Positions 24,064 through 33,126 of a DNA stretch of 64,000 bases are shown one piece after another; positions within the stretch are counted from its first letter, which is position 1; the number at the start of each line of letters is the position of its first letter. The position numbers were made by a program, and so were the translations under genes. The notes under the pieces were generated by a model. The model was not told where the DNA came from. It was given only the letters and a program-made list of their open reading frames with translations, and made no database searches. Origin of the DNA: Stieleria sp. JC731 (lineage in GTDB: Bacteria; Planctomycetota; Planctomycetia; Pirellulales; Pirellulaceae); contig NZ_JAJKFQ010000001.1 in NCBI RefSeq assembly GCF_020966635.1, positions 682,001-746,000 of the forward strand, in the 5' to 3' direction.

Positions 24064-26871
24064 ATGACACATTCCGACCAGCCTTCCAGTCGCGGAACAG
24101 AACACGGGCATAGTCCCATTCGTAGCTTCCGGCGTGATCAGGATGATGATGTCTTTGGCGAAGCGACAATCGGACCGGGGTCGAATTCGCGATCCGGTTC
24201 GGTATCTGGAACTGGGGCGATGCCGTCCACGAAGGCCCAGTCAGTTACGCGTCGTGACGAATCGACGATGTTGGAGGGGCAGTTTCGAGCCGATTTGACG
24301 CGATTCGAAACGACCGACGAATTGGGGCGAGGCGGATGGGGGATTGTGCAGCGGGCTCGCGACCAAGTTCTTGAGCGAGAGGTCGCGATCAAACGCATCA
24401 TCGGTGAATCCACAAATGAAGACCTTCGCGAACAGTTCCTTCATGAGGCAAGAATTACCGGTCGGCTACAGCACCCCGGTGTTGTTCCTGTTCACGAGTT
24501 AGGACAGGAAAACAGCGGCGAGTTCTTCTACGTCATGAAGTTACTCGAAGGCGAAACTTTGCGAGCCCAGATTCGTCATGCGCACCAACAGTGGAATGCG
24601 CAGGCGAAGCAGAACCGTTTGCCAATCGATGCGGTGATCACGCCACTGTTGGAGCGGTTTGTCGATATTTGCAATACCGTCGCCTACGCCCATCAGCAAG
24701 GGATTTTGCACCGCGATCTCAAGCCCGCCAATGTGATGATTGGCGAATTTGGCGAGACGATCGTGCTCGATTGGGGACTCGCGAAAACGATTGACGAAGA
24801 GCCCGAAGATTGCGGCGAAACATTGCGTCACGGCTTTGGCATGCCGACCGAGTCTAACGATAACGTTTCGAAACGGCGCAGCGAACGCAACGGCGTCGTG
24901 ATCGGCACTCCGGCGTATATGTCACCCGAGCAAGCGCAAGGGCGAACTGGGCAGCTCGATCACAGGTCCGACATCTTTTCACTCGGTGTGATACTTTACG
25001 AAATCCTATCCGGACAGCATCCTCATGCCGGATTGAAAACTGACGAGGTGTTGCAGCGAGCATGCGCCGCTGAGTACGAATCGTTAAAACAATGTCGGCC
25101 CGAGCTTTCGCCGTCGCTAATTGCGATTGTCGAAAAAGCGATGTCTTTGCTGCCGAGAGATCGCTATGGAAGTGCGTTAGACCTATCCGAGGACGTCCGG
25201 CACTGGCTGCATGGCGAGCCTGTTAGCGTTCATCCCGGGTCTCTGTTCGAGCGTGGAGGAAGGTGGGTTCGTCGACACCGAACGCTTGCGACCGGAATCC
25301 TTTCATCTGCTGCGATTCTCCTGGTGTCGGCTTCTGTCTTTTCAGTCATTATCCACTCCGCCCATCGTGCCGAACACCAAGCCCGCAAATTGGCGGAGCT
25401 GGCAAATCGCTCTGCCCTGAAGCGTTTGATCGAAGCACGAGATGCGGCTGACACATGGTTACTAGAGCTTAGTGGGACGTTGCAGTTTTATCCGGGGCTG
25501 GAATCTGAGCGCAACCGCCTGATCGAAAAAGCCGTTGGGCAATATTCCGAACTGGCGGCACAACAATCATTCGAACAGACGATGCGGTCGACCGAACCCC
25601 TGGAAAAGATGGAACAGGGGAAGTGCTATTTACGTCTAGGAGATCTACATCGTCTGGCAGGGCGTGGCGATTTGGCACTAGAAAACTATGGATCGGCCCA
25701 AGCGTTGTTTCAGTCGGTGGCTTCTGATATTCCCAAAGAGGCAAGCTCGCACGCGGGGCTCGATGTGAATTTGGTGTCTGCGTCGGGTGGCACAAGTGAA
25801 GCGGAAAACCATTTGGCCAACGATTTGAAAATCGAATTGGCCAACTGCCGGATTGGGAAGATTCTGTCAGATCAAGAGATCGATGCGGTGAACATTCGAG
25901 AGATCGATCAGGCACTCGAACCGCTGCTGCCGAAGATTTCATCGAGTTCAAATCTGTTGCCTTTCCAGTTCAAAGCGGCCTCTGCCAAGTTGCGTTTGGA
26001 TCTCTCATTGGCCGGTCGTCAAACATCGACTGACGCGAACCGTTTGCAGCATGCGAAGTCCGCTGTGGATTGGGCCACTTGGCTATCCAAACGTCGCGGA
26101 ACTTCTCAGGACCTGACTCATGAGATCAACGCGACCGAACAACTGGCGAGACTCTATGAACAGGTGCAGGCACCGAATGAGGCGATGCGAACTTGGACCG
26201 ACTTGGCAGAACTGATTGAACAACGCCTGACTGAAGAAAGCTTGCCGAGTGTTAGCTTGCTACAGTCGGTGGCACATGCCAAGATTCGGCGGGCCAAGCT
26301 GGCTTTCGCATTGGGAGATCGCGAAGCCGCAGCATCCGATTATCGATCAGCCATTATGCAATTAAACCAAGCTTGGCAGCAGTCGGATTCGGATGACTTT
26401 TATCGCACCAATTTGGCGACTGCTGAGTTCAATCTCGCAAAGGTTTATGCGGGTGATCCTCAACAAGTGGCCGCCGCTCGGCAACTGCTGCTTCGATCGA
26501 CGAAGACATACCAAGAACTTTTGCAGCAACGACCGACCGTCGAAGTTTTGCAACGGCTAACCGATGCGAATGTCTCACTAGCGGAACTGACGCAGGGTGA
26601 CGAAGACGAAGCAAGCAATCTCGACAACGCATTGTTGGGCTTCGAACTTCTTGATGACCATGCCGGGTTAGACCGACAAAGTAGTCTTCAGTGGCTGGGG
26701 ATCATTGTTCGGCGTCTGAAACTGTCCGGTGACGGACATGTCGAGCACAATCGTCAAAACTTACTTGATCAGGCCAAAGAATTGGTCGATAGGCTTGGCA
26801 GTCAGGAAATTCCAAAGGGCTTGCAATCCGAATTGAAGGCGTTGCAGTCGCAGTCGCTAAAGTCGGACTAA
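24064..26871 (+). CDS. Membrane Ser/Thr protein kinase (PknB type) with C-terminal helical repeats
   Basis: About 935 residues. The N-terminal 80 residues are Ser/Arg-rich and probably disordered. The kinase domain follows with LGRGGWG, VAIK (K110), HRDLKPAN (H216, D218) and DWG (D236) instead of DFG, then GTPAYMSPEQ. DWG is common in planctomycete kinases and keeps the metal-binding Asp, so the kinase is probably active. A transmembrane helix lies at about 409-431. The roughly 500 residues after it are helical, with TPR-like runs such as YLRLGDLHRLAGRGDLALE, and should face outward as a sensor or protein-binding part. I preferred the ATG at 24064 to an in-frame TTG at 24058. No substrate can be deduced. 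Confidence 0.9.
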   Translation: MTHSDQPSSRGTEHGHSPIRSFRRDQDDDVFGEATIGPGSNSRSGSVSGTGAMPSTKAQSVTRRDESTMLEGQFRADLTRFETTDELGRGGWGIVQRARDQVLEREVAIKRIIGESTNEDLREQFLHEARITGRLQHPGVVPVHELGQENSGEFFYVMKLLEGETLRAQIRHAHQQWNAQAKQNRLPIDAVITPLLERFVDICNTVAYAHQQGILHRDLKPANVMIGEFGETIVLDWGLAKTIDEEPEDCGETLRHGFGMPTESNDNVSKRRSERNGVVIGTPAYMSPEQAQGRTGQLDHRSDIFSLGVILYEILSGQHPHAGLKTDEVLQRACAAEYESLKQCRPELSPSLIAIVEKAMSLLPRDRYGSALDLSEDVRHWLHGEPVSVHPGSLFERGGRWVRRHRTLATGILSSAAILLVSASVFSVIIHSAHRAEHQARKLAELANRSALKRLIEARDAADTWLLELSGTLQFYPGLESERNRLIEKAVGQYSELAAQQSFEQTMRSTEPLEKMEQGKCYLRLGDLHRLAGRGDLALENYGSAQALFQSVASDIPKEASSHAGLDVNLVSASGGTSEAENHLANDLKIELANCRIGKILSDQEIDAVNIREIDQALEPLLPKISSSSNLLPFQFKAASAKLRLDLSLAGRQTSTDANRLQHAKSAVDWATWLSKRRGTSQDLTHEINATEQLARLYEQVQAPNEAMRTWTDLAELIEQRLTEESLPSVSLLQSVAHAKIRRAKLAFALGDREAAASDYRSAIMQLNQAWQQSDSDDFYRTNLATAEFNLAKVYAGDPQQVAAARQLLLRSTKTYQELLQQRPTVEVLQRLTDANVSLAELTQGDEDEASNLDNALLGFELLDDHAGLDRQSSLQWLGIIVRRLKLSGDGHVEHNRQNLLDQAKELVDRLGSQEIPKGLQSELKALQSQSLKSD

Positions 26872-27066
26872 TGCTTAACCTCCGGGTAAAGTTCAAGATT
26901 GGCTGAAAAATGACTTCGGCCCGTTAAAACTTGAGGATCAGGTCATGAAACCGGCGCGAGACAGATAGCTTCGGGCTTTGTTTGAGCACGATCGGAGCAC
27001 AGTCCGGGATCGAAATTATCTCAACGTTGCATCACTACACGAAGACACTGACCCAAGTGACCACCC

Positions 27067-27987
27067 ATGCTTGCTGACACAAATTGCCAACCCGCAGCGG
27101 CAGTCCCAGAAGCAGAGCATACCCTTGCACACAGCCATGGGCGTTCGCTTTCGATCTCTGGAAGCGACAAGTCTTGCCTGGTTCAAATTTATCCGCCTGA
27201 TGTCGTCGACGGTATGTTGCTACTGGAGCAACCCAGGATCGTCATCGGGCGTGATACGGGGGCGGACTTGATTCTGGCCGACCAAAGTGTGTCCCGCAGG
27301 CACGCGGAACTGGAGTGGACCGAAGAAGGTTACGTGGTTCGTGATCTAGGTAGCACGAATGGGACGCTGGTAAACGAAATTGGGGTTCAGGAGCGGATCC
27401 TTCATTCTGGTGACACCGTTCGCATCGGCAGTTTCATTTTCCGATTCTTATCGGCCAACAGCATCGAAACGCAGTATCACGAAACGGTTTACAACGCGCT
27501 GGTTCGCGACGTGCTGACCGGAACGATGAATAAACGTTATCTGCTTGAAGTGATGGAGCGTGAGATCGCTCGCGCCATCCGTCAGCAGTCACTACTTTCG
27601 GTGATCATGCTGGATATCGATCACTTTAAAAGCATTAACGATACCTACGGTCACTTGGTTGGGGACGAAGTCCTAAAGCAATTCGGAAGTCGCGTCGCTA
27701 ACGTTTCGCGGTGCGACGACCTGTTGGCGCGATACGGCGGCGAAGAGTTTTGTTTGCTGATGGCCGGAACAGATCTTGCCGAAGCTTGCGAAATTGCCGA
27801 GCGATGTCGGCATGCCGTCGCTGATGCTCCGTTCATGACCGAAGTGGGAAATCTAAACGTTTCGGCAAGCTTTGGCGTTGCATGCCTGGATCCGGTGCGT
27901 CCGATCGGTTGTTTGGATTTTTTGCAACTTGCCGATCAGAAGCTCTATGAAGCCAAGACAAACGGACGCAATCGTGTCTGCAGCTAG
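27067..27987 (+). CDS. FHA-GGDEF diguanylate cyclase
   Basis: A 306-residue soluble protein that should make cyclic di-GMP from two GTP. After about 45 variable residues comes an FHA domain (VIGRDTGADLILAD, VSRRHAELEW, DLGSTNGTLVN) that binds phosphothreonine peptides. The GGDEF domain follows (RDVLTGTMNKRYL, MLDIDHFKSINDTYGHLVGD). The active-site GGEEF is at 224-228, and an inhibitory I-site RxxD (R215-C-D-D218) sits exactly five residues before it. The enzyme is therefore predicted active and product-inhibited. A Ser/Thr kinase gene lies 195 bp upstream on the same strand, so phosphorylation-dependent FHA binding is a plausible link, but this is inference. Confidence 0.92.
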   Translation: MLADTNCQPAAAVPEAEHTLAHSHGRSLSISGSDKSCLVQIYPPDVVDGMLLLEQPRIVIGRDTGADLILADQSVSRRHAELEWTEEGYVVRDLGSTNGTLVNEIGVQERILHSGDTVRIGSFIFRFLSANSIETQYHETVYNALVRDVLTGTMNKRYLLEVMEREIARAIRQQSLLSVIMLDIDHFKSINDTYGHLVGDEVLKQFGSRVANVSRCDDLLARYGGEEFCLLMAGTDLAEACEIAERCRHAVADAPFMTEVGNLNVSASFGVACLDPVRPIGCLDFLQLADQKLYEAKTNGRNRVCS

Positions 27988-28135
27988 TCTTTTCTAGTTT
28001 GCTTGTGAGCAGTTGCCCCCGCGATTGACGATAGACAAATGAGAAGTGGTGTCGTCGGATGGCTACTTTGAAGGATTCGAATTAGATCGAGGCGATTGAA
28101 TAATTGATCGTCGATAATGCGGAAATGGATTTCCC

Positions 28136-30553
28136 ATGTTGCTATGTAAACCGCTGCACAGGCTCCAACATCGAACGCATCAGCTTTTGATCGTTTCCGT
28201 CGTTGTCTCGATCGGAGCATCAGTCAATCTGACATATGCACAGGAAGCAGCAGCACAGTCGGAAGCCAACCTTTCCAAGCAGGCTGAACTTGCCAGCGAT
28301 CAGCCATCTTCGCAAGCCGAGACGCCCCTGCTAGGCGACGGCATCTCAGCAGATCAATTGCACAGCCCGGTCCGCCCGAATGGTCCAGTCGGCGCAAATG
28401 AGAACGCGTCTTCGGAAGCGGCGAACCGTCGTGAGCAAAAGAATGCAAAGCCGCCGCTTGCCGCTGATGATCGCTTGTCAAAGTTGTTCGGTGAAGTCGA
28501 TCAGCTGGATCAGCTCTCCGAGGTGCGACGTCCGCACGCACAGTCACCTGCCGCCAATGCGGTGTTCTCCGCTGAAGCGGTTGGCCGTCGAACGTCCGAT
28601 GTCGGAAGTCTGCTCAAGCAGGCCAAAGGTGCACAAGGCGTAACAATCCAGCACCGGACACCGATCACCAGCGATACACGTGTTCGTGGACAGCGTGTCG
28701 GTCAAATTCTGGCTTCGGGGTCGTACTGGGCGCCAGCTCGGATGGACCTTGACACGATGATGAGCAAGATCGACTCAAGATTGGTCGAAGATTTGATTTT
28801 GATCAAAGGCCCCTATGCTGCACGCTATGGGCCAAGCTTTCGTGTGGTCGACTTGGAGTTTGTTCATTCGCCTCGGTACAAGTCGCCGGAAATACACGGC
28901 AGCACCAGCGCAACATATAGCAGCAACGGCGATCACTGGTACGGCCGCCAATCGGGTTGGGGTGGGGGTGAAGACTATGGCTTCTATCTGAGCTATGGAC
29001 ACCAAACGGCAAATGACTACGAAACCGGCGAGGACGGTTTCTTTATGCCATCGAGTTTCAAATCGCGTGATGTGTTCTTGGCGTTAGGGTGTGATCTGTC
29101 GGATCATGAAACGATCGAGTTCAATTATCTACGACTTGATCAAACCGATGTCGAGATTCCCGGTCTTGTGTACGACATCAACTATCTGGTGACAGACGGG
29201 TATGAAGTCACTTATACCAACCTCGCGCCAGCGTTTTTCTCCGATCAATTCTCCGCCGAGTTTTGGTACAACCGAACACGGTTCGAGGGTGACACCAGTC
29301 GTCCAGGTAAGAAGCAGCAGATCCCCTCGCTGCTAACCGAACTTGAGTCACCCAGTGGCGCTGACGGGGCGGCCACCACCGATGTTGATGCGTTAAGTGC
29401 CGGTTATCGGTTGGAAAGTATTTTGGAAACACGCAGCGGGCAGTATGCGTTCGGGACCGACATGATTGTCCTCAATCAGGAACTTAACGATATCGAGACG
29501 TTTGCACCGCCGCACGATAATAACTATCCGATTCCCAGAAGCCATTCGATTGACGTCGGGTTGTATTTTGAAGACGTCGAGCGGATTACCGATCGCTTGT
29601 CGATGACCGCTGGTGGACGTGTCGATGGTGTCTTCACCGATTCCGAAGATCAAGTCAAAGGGGTGCCGATCCCGCTGTCAGATATAAAGGAAGCGAAGCT
29701 GGAGCAGGCGTTCTTTCTGGGGGCGGCGTACCTCACTGCGGATTATCGTTTGACCCCGCAATGGGATATCAATCTCGGGATGGGGTTCGCATCGCGAGCA
29801 CCGACACTGACGGAAATGTATGCCGAAGCATCCTTTATTGGCAGCCTTCAACGTGGCGTGACGTTCTTGTTGGGCGACCCCAAGCTCAAACAGGAAAAAC
29901 TCTATCAGCTCGATGCGGCGCTACGGTATTCCGAAGGAAAGAACCGATTTGGAGCTCAAACACACTACGCGTGGATCGAGGACTTCATCACCTATGATCT
30001 TTTGGACCCACCGGGAACCTCCGACGGTTTTCAAAAAGGCGCCGCGTTCACCAATACAGACCTTGCCGTGCTAAGCGGTGTGGAACTGTACGGACAGCGA
30101 CAGTGTAGCGATTACATTACGCTGTTCGGCACCACAACGTACACCCAAGGAACAGACCTGACGCGTCGAGAGCCGGCGCGACAGTCGCCGTTTTTGGACC
30201 GTAGTGCGGATCCCCGTGGCGATGAAGAACCTTTACCCGGCATCAATCCTCTTGAGGCTCGGATCGGAATTGTGTTGGAAGAGCCCACCCCGAGACCGAG
30301 CTGGGGAATCGAGCTGATGGCCCGGATCGTTGACAATCAACCCCGCGCCGCAAGGTCTTTGGAAGAACAGCCTACGGCAGGGTTCACAACCTATGACGTC
30401 CGTGGTTACAAGGCAATCAACCAATGGCTGTTTACAGCCGGCGTAGAAAACTTCACCGATAAGTTCTACCAAGAACACATCGACTATCGTGCCGGTCGTG
30501 GTGTTTATCGACCGGGAATCACGGCTTATGTTGGGACCGAAGTGACCTATTGA
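28136..30553 (+). CDS. TonB-dependent outer-membrane receptor
   Basis: An 805-residue outer-membrane beta-barrel for active uptake, probably energised by TonB. A signal peptide ends near TYAQ (about residue 35). A low-complexity periplasmic stretch of about 110 residues follows. The plug domain includes SDTRVRGQRVGQIL and LILIKGPYAARYGPSF. The barrel has typical alternating strands (AGGRVDGVF, INLGMGFASRAPTLTEMYAE, GVENFTDKFYQEH), and the protein ends in Tyr, as expected for barrel assembly. The substrate is unknown: no siderophore, vitamin or sugar gene lies beside it. The stop codon lies inside an inverted repeat shared with the convergent neighbour. Confidence 0.85.
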   Translation: MLLCKPLHRLQHRTHQLLIVSVVVSIGASVNLTYAQEAAAQSEANLSKQAELASDQPSSQAETPLLGDGISADQLHSPVRPNGPVGANENASSEAANRREQKNAKPPLAADDRLSKLFGEVDQLDQLSEVRRPHAQSPAANAVFSAEAVGRRTSDVGSLLKQAKGAQGVTIQHRTPITSDTRVRGQRVGQILASGSYWAPARMDLDTMMSKIDSRLVEDLILIKGPYAARYGPSFRVVDLEFVHSPRYKSPEIHGSTSATYSSNGDHWYGRQSGWGGGEDYGFYLSYGHQTANDYETGEDGFFMPSSFKSRDVFLALGCDLSDHETIEFNYLRLDQTDVEIPGLVYDINYLVTDGYEVTYTNLAPAFFSDQFSAEFWYNRTRFEGDTSRPGKKQQIPSLLTELESPSGADGAATTDVDALSAGYRLESILETRSGQYAFGTDMIVLNQELNDIETFAPPHDNNYPIPRSHSIDVGLYFEDVERITDRLSMTAGGRVDGVFTDSEDQVKGVPIPLSDIKEAKLEQAFFLGAAYLTADYRLTPQWDINLGMGFASRAPTLTEMYAEASFIGSLQRGVTFLLGDPKLKQEKLYQLDAALRYSEGKNRFGAQTHYAWIEDFITYDLLDPPGTSDGFQKGAAFTNTDLAVLSGVELYGQRQCSDYITLFGTTTYTQGTDLTRREPARQSPFLDRSADPRGDEEPLPGINPLEARIGIVLEEPTPRPSWGIELMARIVDNQPRAARSLEEQPTAGFTTYDVRGYKAINQWLFTAGVENFTDKFYQEHIDYRAGRGVYRPGITAYVGTEVTY

Positions 30554-30573
30554 TCGGCAACCACATGCCGATC
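30552..30573. terminator. Palindrome between convergent stop codons
   Basis: GATCGGCA (30552-30559) and TGCCGATC (30566-30573) form a perfect 8-bp stem with a 6-nt loop. The stem overlaps the TGA of the TonB receptor and reaches the stop of the opposite gene. No long T-run follows on either strand, so a bidirectional stop signal is likely but not certain. Confidence 0.5.
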
Positions 30574-31889
30574 TAGCGGAGCGGAACGCAGATCAGTTCA
30601 TCATCGTTTCGTGCATAGATCTTCCCGTTGGCAATGGCGGGATGTGACCAGACCACACCATCACGTCGTTTCAGCTGTTGGGTTGTCGGCGAGATCAATT
30701 GCGATCGAGAGTGGATATCGATTCCGCTTCGTTTTAATGTTGTCATCAGTAATTCGCCGCGATCGTTCTGGATGATCTCGTTGTTACCGTTACGGATGAT
30801 GTGCACCGTCGCCCAGCGGGCTTTGGGGACGACATCCAAGTTTTCCCAGATCCGGTCGCCTGTCATTAGATCTAGGCAGCGGAATTCGCCATAGCTATCA
30901 GCGCCGTAGATGCAGTCCCCTTTGATGATCGGGTTGGAGATCATCGCATGCAGTGCATCGGTATTGCGTTCGTCGACACCGATGCGGCGCCAGACTGTAG
31001 CTGCAGCGGGTTTCTGTTGGTCGAGCCGGATTAGAAGTGAACCGTCATAGAACGAAGACACAAACAAAAGGTCGTCTTGGATCACGGGAGTCGGCACGCC
31101 GATCGGCATATTGCGAGGCTTCATTTCAATCGACCAGAAAACCGCTCCGTTTTTTGGATCGAGTCCACTGACGCTATCACCGGTCCAGCAAACCACGACG
31201 TCTTGATCGCCCTGACGAACGAGGATCGGAGCACTGTAGCCGCCGCGTTCATCAAGGGAACGCCATCGTTCAACACCACTAGATCGATCAAGTGCCACCA
31301 CGCATGCACCTGCCTTTCCGGATGTCATCTGAATGACCAAGTTGTCATAAATCAACGGAGCGGCGGTGATTCCCCAGATCGGCATGTCGATTTTGAAATC
31401 TTCTTGCAAGTCTCGAGTCCACTGCAATGATCCCGTCGCCGCGTCGAAGCAATTCATACGACCCATTGCACCGACCGCAAAGGCTTGACCGTTGTCAATC
31501 GTTACGGCAGCACGTGGTCCAGATGCTTCATAGCCAATCGCGTATTGAACAGGATCCTGGTGTTGCCAAAGGGGCTTGCCGCTTTCGGCATCAAAGCAGA
31601 GGACGCGTTCGACAGCGTTGGGAGATTCGCCTTGGCGATCTGTCAAATAGACACGGCCATTGGCGATCGTCGGACCGCTATAGCCAGGCCCCACAGCCGC
31701 TGACCATTGCCGGGGCAGTTGCCCGGCAGGCAGCTCGATCGGAAGAGAGGAATCATTGATGGTGGCATCACGATTGGTGCCACGCCACTGCGGCCAATCG
31801 CCTGCCATCGCTGCGAAGGAGCTTAGCGAAAGGCACAACGCAAGGCAGACAACCGATTTTGATTGGATCGAATTCAATATTGGGGTCAT
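30573..31889 (-). CDS. Secreted PQQ-like beta-propeller protein
   Basis: A 438-residue protein with a signal peptide ending around AAMAG (residue 30), followed by WPQWRGTNRDA, the usual opening of planctomycete PQQ-repeat propellers. Blade motifs recur: GRVYLTDRQ, VLCFDAESGKPLWQH, MNCFDAATGSLQWTRD, VVALDRSSGVERWRS, FRCLDLMTGDRIWE. The fold is that of BamB and quinoprotein dehydrogenases, but no dehydrogenase active-site motif or outer-membrane lipobox is seen. A periplasmic or extracellular scaffold is more likely than an enzyme. It converges on the TonB receptor. Confidence 0.85.
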   Translation of the reverse strand: MTPILNSIQSKSVVCLALCLSLSSFAAMAGDWPQWRGTNRDATINDSSLPIELPAGQLPRQWSAAVGPGYSGPTIANGRVYLTDRQGESPNAVERVLCFDAESGKPLWQHQDPVQYAIGYEASGPRAAVTIDNGQAFAVGAMGRMNCFDAATGSLQWTRDLQEDFKIDMPIWGITAAPLIYDNLVIQMTSGKAGACVVALDRSSGVERWRSLDERGGYSAPILVRQGDQDVVVCWTGDSVSGLDPKNGAVFWSIEMKPRNMPIGVPTPVIQDDLLFVSSFYDGSLLIRLDQQKPAAATVWRRIGVDERNTDALHAMISNPIIKGDCIYGADSYGEFRCLDLMTGDRIWENLDVVPKARWATVHIIRNGNNEIIQNDRGELLMTTLKRSGIDIHSRSQLISPTTQQLKRRDGVVWSHPAIANGKIYARNDDELICVPLR

Positions 31890-32159
31890 TAGGAGGGCTC
31901 CTGGATTACACCTTTAATTGGCGGCGATTGCCTGGTGGCAAGCTGCGCGGATTATAGCCCCTGTTGATGGTTTGGCTAACGAGAGGCGTCTTGGCTTAGG
32001 GGCAGTCTATCCGTGTTTGGCAACGTCAGAATGCGTGATCAATCGGGCGCCTTCCGGTCGGCAGTTTGCGGCCTTGAGGGGATGCGACGACGCTCTACCG
32101 GGTTTTGTCAGTCCGTTTTGGCATGGTAGATGCATCACAGGGGAGTGGTTTCAAGCAAG

Positions 32160-32939
32160 ATGAACAGGCAACAACTGATTACGCAAGCCAAGATGGTTGA
32201 ATCAATGTCCCAATCGAATGTGATCGATGCGAACGAATTGGCTCGATTGAAAGTTGAACGCCAGAGCACGCTAGTCCCAGAGATGCATTCGTGGATCGTC
32301 GCGGGGATGGTGTCTGCTGCGGCAAGATTCATTCCGGTGCCATTCGTGGATGACTTTGTAAAAGCCAAATGCCGCAAGCACATTGTCTCGTCAACACTCG
32401 CCCGTCAGAGCCGATCCGAGTTGCTGAACGATTTTGATGCAATGTACAACGATCCTGGCGGGATTTTGTCAGGGGCGGCGGCGATGGTTGCAAGGATTCC
32501 AATCAAGCTGTTGCTGTTTCCGGTTCGAAAAGCGGTCGCGATCATGACCTCCGTACGGGGAGTTCCCTTGGAGTTAATTCGTTGCATCTTGCTGGGGCGA
32601 ACCGTCAAGCGATATGCAACGATGGCTTCGCGTCCAGATGACAAACAATTGCGAGAAGCATTCGACAAGGCCTTTTCCGGGATGGATTTTCGCGTCGTCC
32701 GTGCTGTCGTTGGTGATGCACTTTCTGGAATGGATCGGTGGTCTGAAGCGGCGATCAAAATGGCTAAAGCGATCGCGGCTCAAAAGTCGGACGATCCGCT
32801 ATCACAACGAGAGGAAAGTCCTGTTCGCAAAGGAGCAGAGCAGGTCGAGCACAGTTTGAATCAGCCTAAGGTGCTGGATCTGTTTAGCGATTTTGACACG
32901 AAGCTAGATGCTCGACTGGCAGCGCTATCGACTTCTTAA
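32160..32939 (+). CDS. Conserved-looking helical protein of unknown function
   Basis: A protein of about 259 residues that I do not recognise. It is largely alpha-helical. A moderately hydrophobic stretch (HSWIVAGMVSAAARFIPVPF) and another (IPIKLLLFPVRKAVAIM) suggest membrane association. It contains many basic residues and no Cys pair or catalytic motif. An in-frame ATG at 32130 would add ten residues; the ATG at 32160 was preferred because the extension is short and unremarkable. It converges on glutamine synthetase. A weak TAAGGC/GCCTTA hairpin lies just after its stop. Confidence 0.6.
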   Translation: MNRQQLITQAKMVESMSQSNVIDANELARLKVERQSTLVPEMHSWIVAGMVSAAARFIPVPFVDDFVKAKCRKHIVSSTLARQSRSELLNDFDAMYNDPGGILSGAAAMVARIPIKLLLFPVRKAVAIMTSVRGVPLELIRCILLGRTVKRYATMASRPDDKQLREAFDKAFSGMDFRVVRAVVGDALSGMDRWSEAAIKMAKAIAAQKSDDPLSQREESPVRKGAEQVEHSLNQPKVLDLFSDFDTKLDARLAALSTS

Positions 32940-32994
32940 AGCAGCAAGGTTTCTTAAGGCGGAAAGCCTTAGAGCAGCAAGGTACTGTACGTTC

Positions 32995-33031
32995 AAAAAA
33001 ATAACCGACCGTGAGGTTCACGGTCGGTTAT
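32995..33031 (-). terminator. Rho-independent terminator of glutamine synthetase
   Basis: A perfect 14-bp stem (33001-33014 with 33018-33031; arm ATAACCGACCGTGA) has a 3-nt loop. On the minus strand it is followed directly by TTTTTT (32995-33000 in A form). It sits about 95 bp after the glutamine synthetase stop. It could also stop the convergent transcript weakly. Confidence 0.88.
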
Positions 33032-33126
33032 CGAAGTACTGGGGTCAAACCGGGCTTAGCAGCCGACGTGTCGGCATTGTTCGAATGCCGTGATCGGGAT
33101 TGCTGCCCGGCTGATGCCTAGCGAAG

